Source: an uncultured Sutterella sp. (GTDB taxonomy: Bacteria > Pseudomonadota > Gammaproteobacteria > Burkholderiales > Burkholderiaceae_F). Taken from it: a DNA stretch of 64,000 bases. The position numbers and the translations under genes were made by a program. Position 1 is the stretch's first letter; the number at the start of each line of letters is the position of its first letter. Where the stretch lies: positions 1 to 64,000 of the forward strand of contig UPZS01000004.1 in the NCBI GenBank assembly GCA_900538905.1, in the 5' to 3' direction. The notes under the pieces were generated by a model that saw only the letters and a list, made by a program, of their open reading frames with translations, was not told the origin of the DNA and searched no databases. This document shows positions 8,450-17,529 of the stretch, piece by piece.

Positions 8450-9208
8450 ATGTCCGTTTCTCTTCGCTTCAAAGCAACCGCGATTGCGGTGACTGCTTTT
8501 CTTTCATGCTCCGTCGTTGCAGCTCAGCAAAAACCCACAATCTTCGTCTATGGTGATTCCAACACGTTCGGTTGGGTCTACGAGCCCAAAACGCAGGTCG
8601 TTTCACGTCTGCCCGTTGATGAAACCTGGCCCTATTTCATGAATCGGGAGCTTGGCAATAAATACCATTTGGAAGTCGACGCACTCGGCGGCCGCACGAC
8701 GGATGTCGATGAGCCGGAAAGTCCGGGCAGCGGCAAAATTCCTGGCGAGACCTATAACGGACTGACTACGTTACCTGCCGCACTCTCGGCCAACATGCCC
8801 GTTGATCTGGTTATCGTTATGCTCGGCTCCAACGATCTGAAAGCCGAGCATCATCGCGGTCCGAAAGAGATCGCGCAGGGACTGGTCAATCTCACGAATT
8901 GCATCAAAAGCGGAGAGTGGCAGCGGCGCACCGCCTATAAGCCGCCCCGTGTTCTGATTGTTTTGCCGCCGGAACTCGACGGCGACAATACGCCCTACGG
9001 GGACTTCTTTGCCGGAGCACTTGCCAAGACCAAAGCTTGGGGTCCTGTGATTGAAAAGGCCGTACGAGCTGCCGGCGCCGAGTATTTCGACGGCGGGGCT
9101 GTTGTGGGCATGCCTGATCAGCCCGACAAGGTGCATTTGTCTGCACACGAGCACGAACTTCTCGGCAAAGCGGTGGCGGGCAAGGTTCGCGAAATGATGG
9201 CTCGCTGA
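8450..9208 (+). CDS. Secreted SGNH/GDSL-family hydrolase (arylesterase-like)
   Basis: The 252-residue protein starts with a Sec signal peptide (hydrophobic 10-24, cleavage after SVVA-A or AQ). The SGNH blocks follow in order: GDSN at 35-38 with nucleophile S37, a glycine block near GGRTTDVDE, GSNDLK as block III, and DKVHLS near 226-231 supplying the catalytic Asp-His pair. It is expected to hydrolyse an ester in the periplasm or outside the cell; the substrate cannot be deduced. The gene stands alone between tRNA-Phe and a convergent gene. A Shine-Dalgarno (CGGAGGG) precedes the ATG. Confidence 0.88.
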   Translation: MSVSLRFKATAIAVTAFLSCSVVAAQQKPTIFVYGDSNTFGWVYEPKTQVVSRLPVDETWPYFMNRELGNKYHLEVDALGGRTTDVDEPESPGSGKIPGETYNGLTTLPAALSANMPVDLVIVMLGSNDLKAEHHRGPKEIAQGLVNLTNCIKSGEWQRRTAYKPPRVLIVLPPELDGDNTPYGDFFAGALAKTKAWGPVIEKAVRAAGAEYFDGGAVVGMPDQPDKVHLSAHEHELLGKAVAGKVREMMAR

Positions 9209-9228
9209 TTCGGTTGACAAAAAAGAAA

Positions 9229-9258
9229 ACGCACGCTCACATTTTCATGACCGTGCGT
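9229..9258. terminator. Bidirectional terminator between convergent genes
   Basis: ACGCACG (9229-9235) pairs with CGTGCGT (9252-9258). T-rich sequence follows on both strands, better on the minus strand. It lies between the SGNH hydrolase and the MetE-like gene. Confidence 0.65.
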
Positions 9259-9282
9259 TATTTTGTCTGAGACCAATAGCCT

Positions 9283-10410
9283 TTAGCTCGCGTCGGCCCA
9301 AACCTCACGGGCGATGTCACGCACAAGGCGCACCTTGGCCCATTGCTGCTCCTCGGTCATGATGTTGCCTTCTTCGGTCGACGAGAAGCCGCACTGTGGA
9401 GACAGGCACAGGCGTTCGAGCGGTACATATTTGGAAGCTTCCTGAATTCGTGCCTTGATGGCTTGTTTGTCCTCAAGTTCGGGGAATTTGCTCGTGATCA
9501 AGCCGAGTACGACAGTCTGATCTTTGATGAAGCGCAACGGTTCAAAACCGCCAGCTCGTTCCGTGTCGTATTCCAGAAAGAAACCGTCGACGCGGCAGTT
9601 GCCGAAGAGATTTTCGGCCACCGGCTCATAGCCGCCGGAGCTAAACCACGTGGAGCGGAAATTGCCGCGGCAGATATGCATCGTCACGGTCATATCTTCA
9701 GGTTTGGCTTCAAGAATTTCGTTGATGCAGGCGACATACTTCCGGCCGATGGTGTCGACATTGATGCCGCGTGCGGCGTAGGCGGAGCGTTTTTCCTGCG
9801 AGCAAAACTCGCCCCAACTCGTGTCGTCGAACTGCAGATAGCGGCAGCCTTTGGCGTAGAGCGAGAGCATGGCGTCTTTCCAGGTTTGCGCGATGTCGGA
9901 AAAGAGTTCGTTTTCCTTGTCTTTGTATAGATCAATGGCCTGATAGTTCTCCTCACGCACGCAGCAGATCAGATGCAGCATTGAAGGCGACGGAATCGTA
10001 AATTTGATCGGAACGTCGTTGGCTAAGTTTTTCAGACGATCGTAGGCTTCCAGAAAAGGATGGTTTTCCGGGAAGTGGATTTTGTTGGCAATCACGATGG
10101 TCTCGGCTTTGGGCTGATGACCTTCGAAATGCACCGACCAGGTCTCGGCTTTGACGTGACGAATACCGCCGAGAGCCGCCAGAAAGTCCAAATGCCAGTA
10201 TGCTCGGCGGAATTCGCCGTCGGTGACGGCGCTCAAGCCGTTTTCACGTTCCTTGGCAATGAGCTTCTTGATTTCGGCGTCTTCAATTGCTGTGAGTTTT
10301 TCCTTGCTGATTTGTCCGCAGGTGAATCTGACGCGAGCTTGTGCAATGGTCTTGGGTCGCAGGAAGCTGCCGACGACGTCGCAGCGATACGGCGGATTGA
10401 CGTGAGCCAT
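9283..10410 (-). CDS. MetE-like cobalamin-independent methionine synthase domain protein
   Basis: The 375-residue protein matches the short MetE C-terminal-domain family (YxjG/YxjH-like). Zinc ligands of this fold are recognisable: HICRGN (His-x-Cys) and, further on, SPQCGF. An early GSFLRP motif and DGEFRR are also typical. Short members are thought to transfer a methyl group to homocysteine or a related thiol, but the methyl donor varies and is not established here. The ATG at 10410 is chosen because AAAGGA precedes it by 9 bases; the upstream open frame runs through the rsmA terminator. Confidence 0.85.
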   Translation of the reverse strand: MAHVNPPYRCDVVGSFLRPKTIAQARVRFTCGQISKEKLTAIEDAEIKKLIAKERENGLSAVTDGEFRRAYWHLDFLAALGGIRHVKAETWSVHFEGHQPKAETIVIANKIHFPENHPFLEAYDRLKNLANDVPIKFTIPSPSMLHLICCVREENYQAIDLYKDKENELFSDIAQTWKDAMLSLYAKGCRYLQFDDTSWGEFCSQEKRSAYAARGINVDTIGRKYVACINEILEAKPEDMTVTMHICRGNFRSTWFSSGGYEPVAENLFGNCRVDGFFLEYDTERAGGFEPLRFIKDQTVVLGLITSKFPELEDKQAIKARIQEASKYVPLERLCLSPQCGFSSTEEGNIMTEEQQWAKVRLVRDIAREVWADAS

Positions 10411-10463
10411 AGTGGAAATCCTTTGAAGGTGAGTGTTGAACAGAGCGCTCACATTCTGCCGAC

Positions 10464-10502
10464 AAAAAAGAAGGCTTGTCGCGGTAATACGACAAACCTT
10501 CT
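10464..10502 (-). terminator. Rho-independent terminator of the lptD-surA-pdxA-rsmA operon
   Basis: A 13-bp stem with one G-T pair (10469-10481 with 10490-10502) and six T on the minus strand, located 20 bases after rsmA. Confidence 0.85.
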
Positions 10503-10521
10503 GCAGATACACACGCTCGAT

Positions 10522-11349
10522 TTAGTCGACCGTGGTACCGGGTGTGACGGCTTTGCGTCCGAGGGCTTCGGCTTTTTGTGCCAGGCGGACAAATGCGTCC
10601 AGCGGCAGCGCCTCGGCTCGTGCACCCGGATCTACGTCGCAGGCGGCGATTTCTTCGGCCGAAAGAAGTGCCGAGAGCGCATTGCGAATTGTCTTGCGAC
10701 GTTGCGAGAAGGCGTTGGCGACGACTGAACTGAAGAGTTCAAAATCGACGGAGGGCACCTCTTCCTTGGCCTTGGGAATCATGCGCACGACCGAGCTCAT
10801 TACCTTCGGCGGCGGGTTGAATGCGCCCGGCGGCACGTCAAAGAGTTTTTGCATGCGATAGCGCCACTGCAGCATCACAGACAGACGTCCGTAGGTTTTG
10901 CTGCCGTGCTGGGCCACCATGCGGTCGACCACTTCCTTTTGCAGCATGAAGTGCTGATCCTTGACGTGATCGGCGGCTTCAAGAAGTTTGAAGAGCAGGG
11001 GCGAAGAGATGTTGTAGGGAAGATTTCCGACCACGCGCAGGTTGTCGTTTTTGGCCACTTGCGTCCAGTCGAGCGTGAGCGCGTCGGCTTCGATCAGACT
11101 CAGAGACTCGGGGAACGTTTCTTTGAGCCATGCGGCGAGATCGCGGTCGATTTCTACGGCACGCACTTTGCCTGCACCCGCAATTAATTCGCGGGTCAAT
11201 GCTGCCTGACCCGGGCCGATTTCAACGATGTCGTCGCCTTCAGTGGCGTTGACGGCCTTGGCGATGCGCTCGATCCAATGGCGATCGTGCAGAAAGTTCT
11301 GCCCGAAGCGTTTGCGTGCGCGATGTCCCTGAAGTCCTTCACTGGCCAT
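10522..11349 (-). CDS. rsmA: 16S rRNA dimethyladenosine transferase RsmA (KsgA)
   Basis: The 275-residue SAM-dependent enzyme dimethylates two adjacent adenines near the 3' end of 16S rRNA during 30S maturation. Signatures are RKRFGQNFLHD (13-23), motif I EIGPGQAALT (about 43-52) and motif IV NLPYNISSPLLFKLL. FNPPPKVMSSVV is the family's C-terminal block. It follows pdxA by 30 bases, in the usual surA-pdxA-rsmA order. Confidence 0.97.
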   Translation of the reverse strand: MASEGLQGHRARKRFGQNFLHDRHWIERIAKAVNATEGDDIVEIGPGQAALTRELIAGAGKVRAVEIDRDLAAWLKETFPESLSLIEADALTLDWTQVAKNDNLRVVGNLPYNISSPLLFKLLEAADHVKDQHFMLQKEVVDRMVAQHGSKTYGRLSVMLQWRYRMQKLFDVPPGAFNPPPKVMSSVVRMIPKAKEEVPSVDFELFSSVVANAFSQRRKTIRNALSALLSAEEIAACDVDPGARAEALPLDAFVRLAQKAEALGRKAVTPGTTVD

Positions 11350-11379
11350 AGATGTGTTCTCTGAAAGTCGTGTTGTAGG

Positions 11380-12375
11380 TTAACCGAGCAGGCGCTGCAG
11401 CTCGCGAATCCTCTCGCGGCGTTCCGCCATATGGTGTGCAATGGAAAGAGCGGCAAGAAGACTTCCTTCGTGAGCCTCGCCGCTGCCGGCAATGTCCAGT
11501 GCTGTGCCGTGATCGACCGATGTGCGTACCCAGGGCAGCCCAAGCGTGATGTTGATGCCATGCCCGAAGCCCTCGCGTTTGAGGGCGGGAAGCCCCTGAT
11601 CGTGGTACATACAAACGATGCAGTCGAAATTTTTGGAGTGATCCGGTACGAAAATCGTATCGGCCGGCCACGGACCTGAAAATTCGGCGGAGTGAACTGT
11701 AGCCTTGGCGCGTTCGATCGCAGGTGCAATGCGTTCGATTTCTTCGCGACCCATGTGGCCGGATTCTCCCGCGTGCGGGTTTAAGCCCGTGACGGCGATG
11801 CGCGGACGCTCAATGCCGAAATCCTGACGCAGCGCATGCGCACAAATCGAAAGTGTTTTGTCGAGTGCTTCGTCGGTGATGGCTGCAGGAATTTGCTGCA
11901 GAGGCAGATGTGTTGTGACCAATGCCACGCGCAGAGCCTGCTGGCTTGTGCCCGAAGTGAGCATCATGACCACGCGGTCAACGCCTGCAAACTGCTGGAA
12001 AAATTCGGTGTGTCCTGTAAACGGAATGCCTGCTTCTATGATGATGCTTTTTTGCACCGGAGCCGTTACCACTGCGCTGTAAGTGCCGTCCTGAGCGCCT
12101 TGTGCGGCGCGTCGCAGGGTTTCGACGACGTAGGGGGCGTTGGCAACGTCAAGCTGCCCCGGCACGGCAGGATGCGCAAGCGGCACGTGCTCGAACTTCA
12201 CCCAGTCCGGAAAGATGGAGCCGAAGCCCAGTTTTTCGGACGTCTTGATCAAAAGCTTTTTGTCGCCGATGAGCGTGACGGGTGACTTGACCCGTCCGGT
12301 AAAGACTGCTTTGACGCAGATTTCCGGACCGATGCCCGCAGGCTCTCCGGTAGTGATTGCAATGCTGGAGGACAT
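11380..12375 (-). CDS. pdxA: 4-hydroxythreonine-4-phosphate dehydrogenase
   Basis: This enzyme (331 aa from the ATG at 12375) oxidises 4-phosphohydroxy-threonine with NAD in pyridoxal phosphate synthesis. Visible motifs are ITTGEPAGIGPEI near the start, GHTEFF in the middle, GLNPHAGESGHMGREE and YHDQGLPALKREGFG, the metal- and substrate-binding segments. An open frame extends to a TTG eight codons upstream, but that codon sits within the hairpin after surA and the conserved protein begins at MSSSIAITTGEP. Confidence 0.96.
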   Translation of the reverse strand: MSSSIAITTGEPAGIGPEICVKAVFTGRVKSPVTLIGDKKLLIKTSEKLGFGSIFPDWVKFEHVPLAHPAVPGQLDVANAPYVVETLRRAAQGAQDGTYSAVVTAPVQKSIIIEAGIPFTGHTEFFQQFAGVDRVVMMLTSGTSQQALRVALVTTHLPLQQIPAAITDEALDKTLSICAHALRQDFGIERPRIAVTGLNPHAGESGHMGREEIERIAPAIERAKATVHSAEFSGPWPADTIFVPDHSKNFDCIVCMYHDQGLPALKREGFGHGINITLGLPWVRTSVDHGTALDIAGSGEAHEGSLLAALSIAHHMAERRERIRELQRLLG

Positions 12376-12397
12376 TCTCAAACCGAGGACCAAAAGC

Positions 12398-12453
12398 AAA
12401 CGCCTGTGGCTTTCTGCTGGCTTGTGTGTCAGCCGGAAGTCCGCAGGCGTTTT
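12398..12453 (-). terminator. Possible attenuating hairpin between surA and pdxA
   Basis: On the minus strand AAAACGCCTG pairs with CAGGCGTTT across a long loop and is followed by GCTTTT. A second hairpin, GGCGCTTTCAAGCGCC, sits directly after the surA stop. The pdxA start follows closely, so complete termination is unlikely. Confidence 0.4.
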
Positions 12454-12483
12454 GGTTGTCAGGCGCTTGAAAGCGCCTGAAAA

Positions 12484-13896
12484 TTAGTAATCGTTGGTGC
12501 GGATTTCGACGTAGGCGCGGTCGCGTAGCTCACGCTGCCAGTTGTAGACGGCTTCGGCCAACTTCTTTTCACGCAACTGATTGCGGGCGTTGATGCGGCT
12601 GCGCTCGGCGTTTGCTTCGGCAGTACGGCGCTCAAGTACCTGAATCAGGTGGTAGCCATAGGGTGTACGGACCGGTTCGGAGACTTCGCCGGGCTGCAGG
12701 CGATTCATGACCGATTCGAATTCCGGAACAGTATCACCAGGACTCACCCAGCCGATATCGCCGCCTCGGGTGGCGGAGTTGTCGACGGAATTTAAACGTG
12801 CGAGTGTGGCAAAGTCGGCTTCGCCCGTGGAAATGCGGTGACGGATGTCGTTTAATCGCGAAATCACCTGATCTTCCGGCGTAAGGTCGGAGACGAACAT
12901 CAAGATGTGACGCACGTGAGTTTGTTCAATCGGGGTGCCGGCGAGTTTGGCTTTGACGCCGTCGCGGCTGTCTTCAAGGAACACAACGTGAACGGCACCC
13001 GAGGAGCGCACCGTCGTAACGAAGTTGCGCTGCGTGCGGTTGTTTTCGATGGCCTTCCAGAAGATGGTCGGCAGACGCGAGGCGTCGCGCCAGCCCAGAT
13101 CACCGCCCGAGAGCGCATCTTCGGCCTTGGAGTTGGCGGCGGCAAGAGAACTGAAATCTTCGCCGTTGCGGACGCGTTCGACCAGAGCTTCGGCTTCTCG
13201 CTCAACATCTCGAGCTTCGGAGTCTGAGGCTCCCGGAGGAATCGGCAACAGGATGTGGCGCACGTGGTATTCCTGCGTGTCGTTGGTCGTAAAACCCGTT
13301 TGTTCGGCGAGGTACGCATCAACTTCACTTTCCGGAATCGTGATTTTGCTGTCGACCTCACGTTCGCGCAGACGTTGTGCCGTGATTTCGTCGCGCACCT
13401 GCGAGCGGAAAGCACTGAAGCTTACGTCGTCGGCACGAAGCCGTTCGCGCAGCTCTTCGACGGTCATTTTGTTGTTTCGGGCGATTTGTTCGATCGAAGC
13501 GCTCACCATCTGTTCATCGACGCGGATGCCCAATTCCTTGGCACGCTGTTCGGTGGCCTTTTCGGTGATCATGCGTTCGAGCACTTGGCGGCGCAATTCC
13601 TGCATCGGAGGCAGATTGATGTTTTGTTGACGCAGGTTGATGGCGGCCTGGCGCACGCGGTTTTGCAGTTCGTATTCCGTGATGACGTCGTTGTTGACGA
13701 CGGCGGCGATACGGTCGGCGAATTTGTTGCCGACGGCTTGCTCATCTGTCAAAGCCAGACCTTCGGTGGCGGCAACCGGCTGTGGTGCCTCGGCCGTCGT
13801 TTCGCGAATTTGGCTGCTTTGCTGAGCGAAAGCAGGCAGCGCGGCCAGCACAAGGGCGGCTGCCGTCAAAGTGATTCTTTTATTGGTAGTAGTCAT
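12484..13896 (-). CDS. surA: Periplasmic chaperone and peptidyl-prolyl isomerase SurA
   Basis: The 470-residue protein has a Sec signal peptide (cleavage after ALPAFA-QQ), an N-terminal SurA chaperone domain beginning near FADRIAAVVNNDVITEYEL, and two parvulin domains. Each parvulin domain opens with the HVRHIL motif. A C-terminal helix completes the chaperone module. SurA escorts outer-membrane beta-barrels, including LptD, to the BAM complex, and its start overlaps the end of lptD by 17 bases. It is longer than E. coli SurA (428 aa), mainly from a low-complexity segment after the signal peptide. Confidence 0.96.
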   Translation of the reverse strand: MTTTNKRITLTAAALVLAALPAFAQQSSQIRETTAEAPQPVAATEGLALTDEQAVGNKFADRIAAVVNNDVITEYELQNRVRQAAINLRQQNINLPPMQELRRQVLERMITEKATEQRAKELGIRVDEQMVSASIEQIARNNKMTVEELRERLRADDVSFSAFRSQVRDEITAQRLREREVDSKITIPESEVDAYLAEQTGFTTNDTQEYHVRHILLPIPPGASDSEARDVEREAEALVERVRNGEDFSSLAAANSKAEDALSGGDLGWRDASRLPTIFWKAIENNRTQRNFVTTVRSSGAVHVVFLEDSRDGVKAKLAGTPIEQTHVRHILMFVSDLTPEDQVISRLNDIRHRISTGEADFATLARLNSVDNSATRGGDIGWVSPGDTVPEFESVMNRLQPGEVSEPVRTPYGYHLIQVLERRTAEANAERSRINARNQLREKKLAEAVYNWQRELRDRAYVEIRTNDY

Positions 13897-16240
13897 AGGT
13901 ACCGATGGAGGTGGGCACGGGGCTGCCGGTTTGATAGCCCGGGATGCTGCGTTGCAGTTCGGAGAGCGGACTTGACCCGACTGCGCCCAGACCGGTCAAT
14001 TCTAACTGCAAGAAGAAGTTCGTTTCATCATTCTTGTCTTCGTCGCGAGTGTAACGTTGTGCAACAGCGCGCAGCGTCCAGCAGCCCGCGTGGTACTCGA
14101 CGCCGGCAAGACTTTCGATGAATTTATGGTCGTAGAGCGAATAGTTCTGACGCAAGAGCGCGTACACCTTGTCGGACAAGGGCCACTGCACCGCAAGATC
14201 GATCTGATCGATGTAGTCCTCGCTGTTGCGGTCTTCCTGCCAGTTGTAGCGGTAGTACAGACCGATCACGCTCTGGGGCTTGGGTTGCCAGCGAACCCCG
14301 GCAACGGCTTTCTTAAAGCTCGAACGCTCCCAGGACCACTGACCGAAGAGCGAAGCCGAGATCGTGCGTGTCAGGCGAGCACCGACACTAGCGAGGAAGT
14401 CGCTCTTTTGGTTTTCCATCGAGATGCGCTCGCCTTCACTGTTGACGGTGCGGTCGTTGAAGTAGTAGCGCTGACCGATTGAGGCCTGGATCCATTCCAG
14501 ACCGCTGTTGGCGTCAATGAAGCGGCTCGTGACGCTGGCCGTCACTTGATTGGTTTCAGCGATGCGGTCGTAGCCGGCCCAGGTGTTTTCACTGTAGAGC
14601 TGGGCGAAGTTCAGATCGGCTACGCTCGAATCAAAGAGCGGGATCTGGCTTTGGTTGCGATACGGTGTGTAGCTGTAGAAGAGACGCGGCTCCAGGGTCT
14701 GGAGCATGTCACGGCTGGCAACGTTCAGATCTCGCTCAAAGGTCAGTCCCGAATCAATTGAGAACATCGGCACGGTGTAACCCGGCGACGAATCCGTATA
14801 GCGATCGGATCTGTCATGATCAAGGTCGTATTTGGTGCTGATCAACTGTGCCTTAGGTGTGACGAACCAGCCGGCCCCGCGGATGGGATAGGCGATTTGC
14901 TGATGGAAGACGAAACGGTCGCCGTCAATTTCAGTCGGGTGCACGAAGCGCGTGGCTTCCAAGTGTGTGGTGAGTTCAAAGCCGGCGGCGTCGGCCACAA
15001 ACGCGTTCCAAGAGAACTGCGGCTCGCGCTCGTAAGGCTTGTCCGTGTCGTTGATGGTTTGGTTCTTCGTGACGCGAACAGCTGCGTTCCAGTAGGTCGA
15101 CGAGTAATTGAGCCAGTAGTCCTGCGGCAGGATGTCGTCAGTGTTGTCGCGCAGACTCGTTGAAAAGTCGTCGAAGAACTCGTCGTCGGACACTCGGTTG
15201 TAGTTGATGCCGTACCCGAAGTTATTCCAGCTGCCGCGAATGTTGGCGTGCAAGCTGTAGCGCTTGTCGCCGTAATCGTTGTCGTGCGGCATGTACTCGC
15301 CGGTAATTTCGCCCTCAAGATGCTTGTTGAGGAAACGGAATTCATTGCCGATCATCACGCCGCGTTTGGTGATGATCTGTGGCGTGAGCGTGTAATCGTA
15401 ATTGGGTGCGATATTGAAGTAATACGGCACCGAAATATCAAGACCGCGTGCCGAACTCATGCCGATCACCGGCGAGAGGAAACCGGACTTGCGTTCAGCC
15501 GACAAGGGAAATGTAAACCAGGGAGAACCCAAAACAGGCATGCCACCGAGTTTAAGTACGGCGCCCGTGCCGGTGCCCGACTGCTCGTATTCATCGAGCG
15601 TCATTTCGTCCATTTCCACCCACCAGGCAGGATTATCGCCCTCGCAACTCGTGAGCAGTACGTCCTTGAGTTCGGTCACGTCGGCCGAGGCAAAACGCAT
15701 ACAGCGCGCTTTGCCTCGCAATCCGCGCGGTTTGTATTCGTAGTCGACGTTTTCGGCTCCGCCGGTGCTGTCATCAAGCTGATACGTTGCCTCAGGCGCG
15801 TTGAGTTGAACACCCGCGCGAGAGACCTGGGCGTCGCCTTTGATCTGCACTTCACCGGTTTGCTGCGTGTAGACGATAGTTTCGCCTTTGATGACGGTAC
15901 CGGCGCGACGCAGTTCAGCGTCGCCCGACAGCGTAATTTCTGTCTCGGGAGAGCCTTCAATCGTGTAGGCGTAGCCGATAGCCGGCGCGTCGTCGGGTTT
16001 CGTGCCGGGATCGGCCAGAGTACCCGTCCATTGATCCAGGTAGGCGGGTTGCGAATTGTTTTGCGCAACCGATCTAGGGGTGGTTGTGTGGGAGTCGGTT
16101 TGCGGCGGTGTGCGCACGTCGGCGCTGGCTATGTTGAGCCACTCCGTTTCAGGCGCGCGGGCATGCGCGACCTGCGCACAAAGCGCGACCGTCACGGCGG
16201 CGACCAGAGGGAGCAGTTGCGGCTGTGAATTCCGAGGCAT
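13880..16240 (-). CDS. lptD: LPS-assembly outer-membrane protein LptD
   Basis: The 786-residue protein inserts lipopolysaccharide into the outer leaflet together with LptE. From the ATG at 16240 it has a signal peptide (MPRNSQPQLLPLVAAVTVAL, cleavage after AHA), then an OstA/LptA-like domain (about 80-190: GDAELRRAG, IKGDAQVSRAGVQL) and a long beta-barrel. The open frame upstream of 16240 lacks conserved content, so the signal-peptide ATG is chosen. It heads the lptD-surA-pdxA-rsmA operon and diverges from amgK. Confidence 0.95.
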   Translation of the reverse strand: MPRNSQPQLLPLVAAVTVALCAQVAHARAPETEWLNIASADVRTPPQTDSHTTTPRSVAQNNSQPAYLDQWTGTLADPGTKPDDAPAIGYAYTIEGSPETEITLSGDAELRRAGTVIKGETIVYTQQTGEVQIKGDAQVSRAGVQLNAPEATYQLDDSTGGAENVDYEYKPRGLRGKARCMRFASADVTELKDVLLTSCEGDNPAWWVEMDEMTLDEYEQSGTGTGAVLKLGGMPVLGSPWFTFPLSAERKSGFLSPVIGMSSARGLDISVPYYFNIAPNYDYTLTPQIITKRGVMIGNEFRFLNKHLEGEITGEYMPHDNDYGDKRYSLHANIRGSWNNFGYGINYNRVSDDEFFDDFSTSLRDNTDDILPQDYWLNYSSTYWNAAVRVTKNQTINDTDKPYEREPQFSWNAFVADAAGFELTTHLEATRFVHPTEIDGDRFVFHQQIAYPIRGAGWFVTPKAQLISTKYDLDHDRSDRYTDSSPGYTVPMFSIDSGLTFERDLNVASRDMLQTLEPRLFYSYTPYRNQSQIPLFDSSVADLNFAQLYSENTWAGYDRIAETNQVTASVTSRFIDANSGLEWIQASIGQRYYFNDRTVNSEGERISMENQKSDFLASVGARLTRTISASLFGQWSWERSSFKKAVAGVRWQPKPQSVIGLYYRYNWQEDRNSEDYIDQIDLAVQWPLSDKVYALLRQNYSLYDHKFIESLAGVEYHAGCWTLRAVAQRYTRDEDKNDETNFFLQLELTGLGAVGSSPLSELQRSIPGYQTGSPVPTSIGTYDYYQ

Positions 16241-16270
16241 TTTCAATTGGGTTCTCTGTTTGGTGTTCGG

Positions 16271-16276
16271 ATTATA
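16271..16276 (-). promoter_or_regulatory. Candidate -10 box for the lptD operon
   Basis: A perfect TATAAT on the minus strand 30 bases upstream of the lptD ATG. No good -35 is seen at 16-18 bases, so it is a weak or activator-dependent candidate. Confidence 0.35.
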
Positions 16277-16494
16277 AGAGAGAGACTTGGCGCTTCCGTT
16301 GTTTAACTTGTTAGTAGGATCTAAAAAGACGCAAATTTGCCGTTCTTTTGACGCCGTTTTGACGAACAGAGCTTTTGGCTGGATCACAAACTTGGTTTTG
16401 AATTTGTGCCTGAACTGATTTTTGCAGAGCAGTATGGCGGCTTTTCGGCCATAATCCGCCAAACAATTTCCGTGGTTTTTTGAGGAATAGAGAG

Positions 16495-17511
16495 ATGCAG
16501 ACACCGCAGGATGAACGCCTGGAAGCACTCGGTCAGTGGTTGGGTGGCCAGAAGGCTGTGGCCGGACTGGACTTGGCAACCCTGACGCCGGCAAGCACAG
16601 ATGCGAGTTTTCGACGTTATTTTCGTGTGCAAGGTGACCGCGTTACCTATATCGTGATGGATGCGCCGCCCGAAAAGGAACCGATCGATTCGTTTCTGAA
16701 AATTGATGCGCTCATGAAGGATGCAGGGCTGAACGTACCTGAAATTCTGGCAAGCGACTCCGCGCAGGGTTTCATTTTGATGAGCGATCTGGGACGACAG
16801 ACTTATCTGGATGTTCTCAACGAGGACAACGCGGCCCGTTTGATGGATGCGGCTACCGATGCACTTGTGAAGTGGCAGGCGGCTTCCAAACCCGGCGTGC
16901 TGCCCGAGTATGACCATGCCGTGCTACGCCGCGAAATCGATTTGTTCCCCGAATGGTACGTGGGTCGACACCGCGGTTATACGCTCACGGAAAAGCAAAA
17001 CGAAATCATTGAATCCGTCTACGAAAAGATCATCGCCGCTTGCCTGGCTCAGCCCAAGGTTTTCGTACATCGCGACTTTATGCCACGCAACCTGATGATT
17101 TCGGATCCGATGCCGGGCGTGTTGGACTTCCAGGATGCACTCTACGGTCCCGTCACCTATGACATTGCCAGTCTTATGCGCGATGCCTTTATCAGCTGGG
17201 GCGAAAGTTTTGTGCTTGATGTCACGATTCGCTATTGGGACAAAGCACGCAAGGCGGGTATTCCCGTGGCACAGGATTTCGGTGAATTTTGGCGCGATGT
17301 CGAATGGATGGGCATGCAGCGTCATCTCAAGGTGCTCGGCATCTTTGCCCGCATCAACTACCGCGACGGCCGTCCGAAATATTTGCAAGATACGCCGCGT
17401 TTCCTGCACTATGTGCGCGAAACGGCCAACCGCTACAACGAACTCAAGCCCATCAACTGGCTTTTGGATCAGTTCGAAGAACAAAAGACCAAGGTTGGCT
17501 GGACGTACTAA
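16495..17511 (+). CDS. amgK: N-acetylmuramate/N-acetylglucosamine kinase AmgK
   Basis: The 338-residue phosphotransferase phosphorylates N-acetylmuramate at the anomeric position in the MurU peptidoglycan-recycling route. The aminoglycoside-phosphotransferase fold is shown by the catalytic loop FVHRDFMPRNLMI (H-x-D-x4-N) and the metal-binding VLDFQDALYGP. The ATG at 16495 follows GAGGA by 8 bases; an earlier in-frame TTG overlaps that Shine-Dalgarno and is unlikely. murU starts 18 bases after its stop. The pair diverges from lptD. Confidence 0.93.
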   Translation: MQTPQDERLEALGQWLGGQKAVAGLDLATLTPASTDASFRRYFRVQGDRVTYIVMDAPPEKEPIDSFLKIDALMKDAGLNVPEILASDSAQGFILMSDLGRQTYLDVLNEDNAARLMDAATDALVKWQAASKPGVLPEYDHAVLRREIDLFPEWYVGRHRGYTLTEKQNEIIESVYEKIIAACLAQPKVFVHRDFMPRNLMISDPMPGVLDFQDALYGPVTYDIASLMRDAFISWGESFVLDVTIRYWDKARKAGIPVAQDFGEFWRDVEWMGMQRHLKVLGIFARINYRDGRPKYLQDTPRFLHYVRETANRYNELKPINWLLDQFEEQKTKVGWTY

Positions 17512-17529
17512 AAAACGGAGACTTCAGCA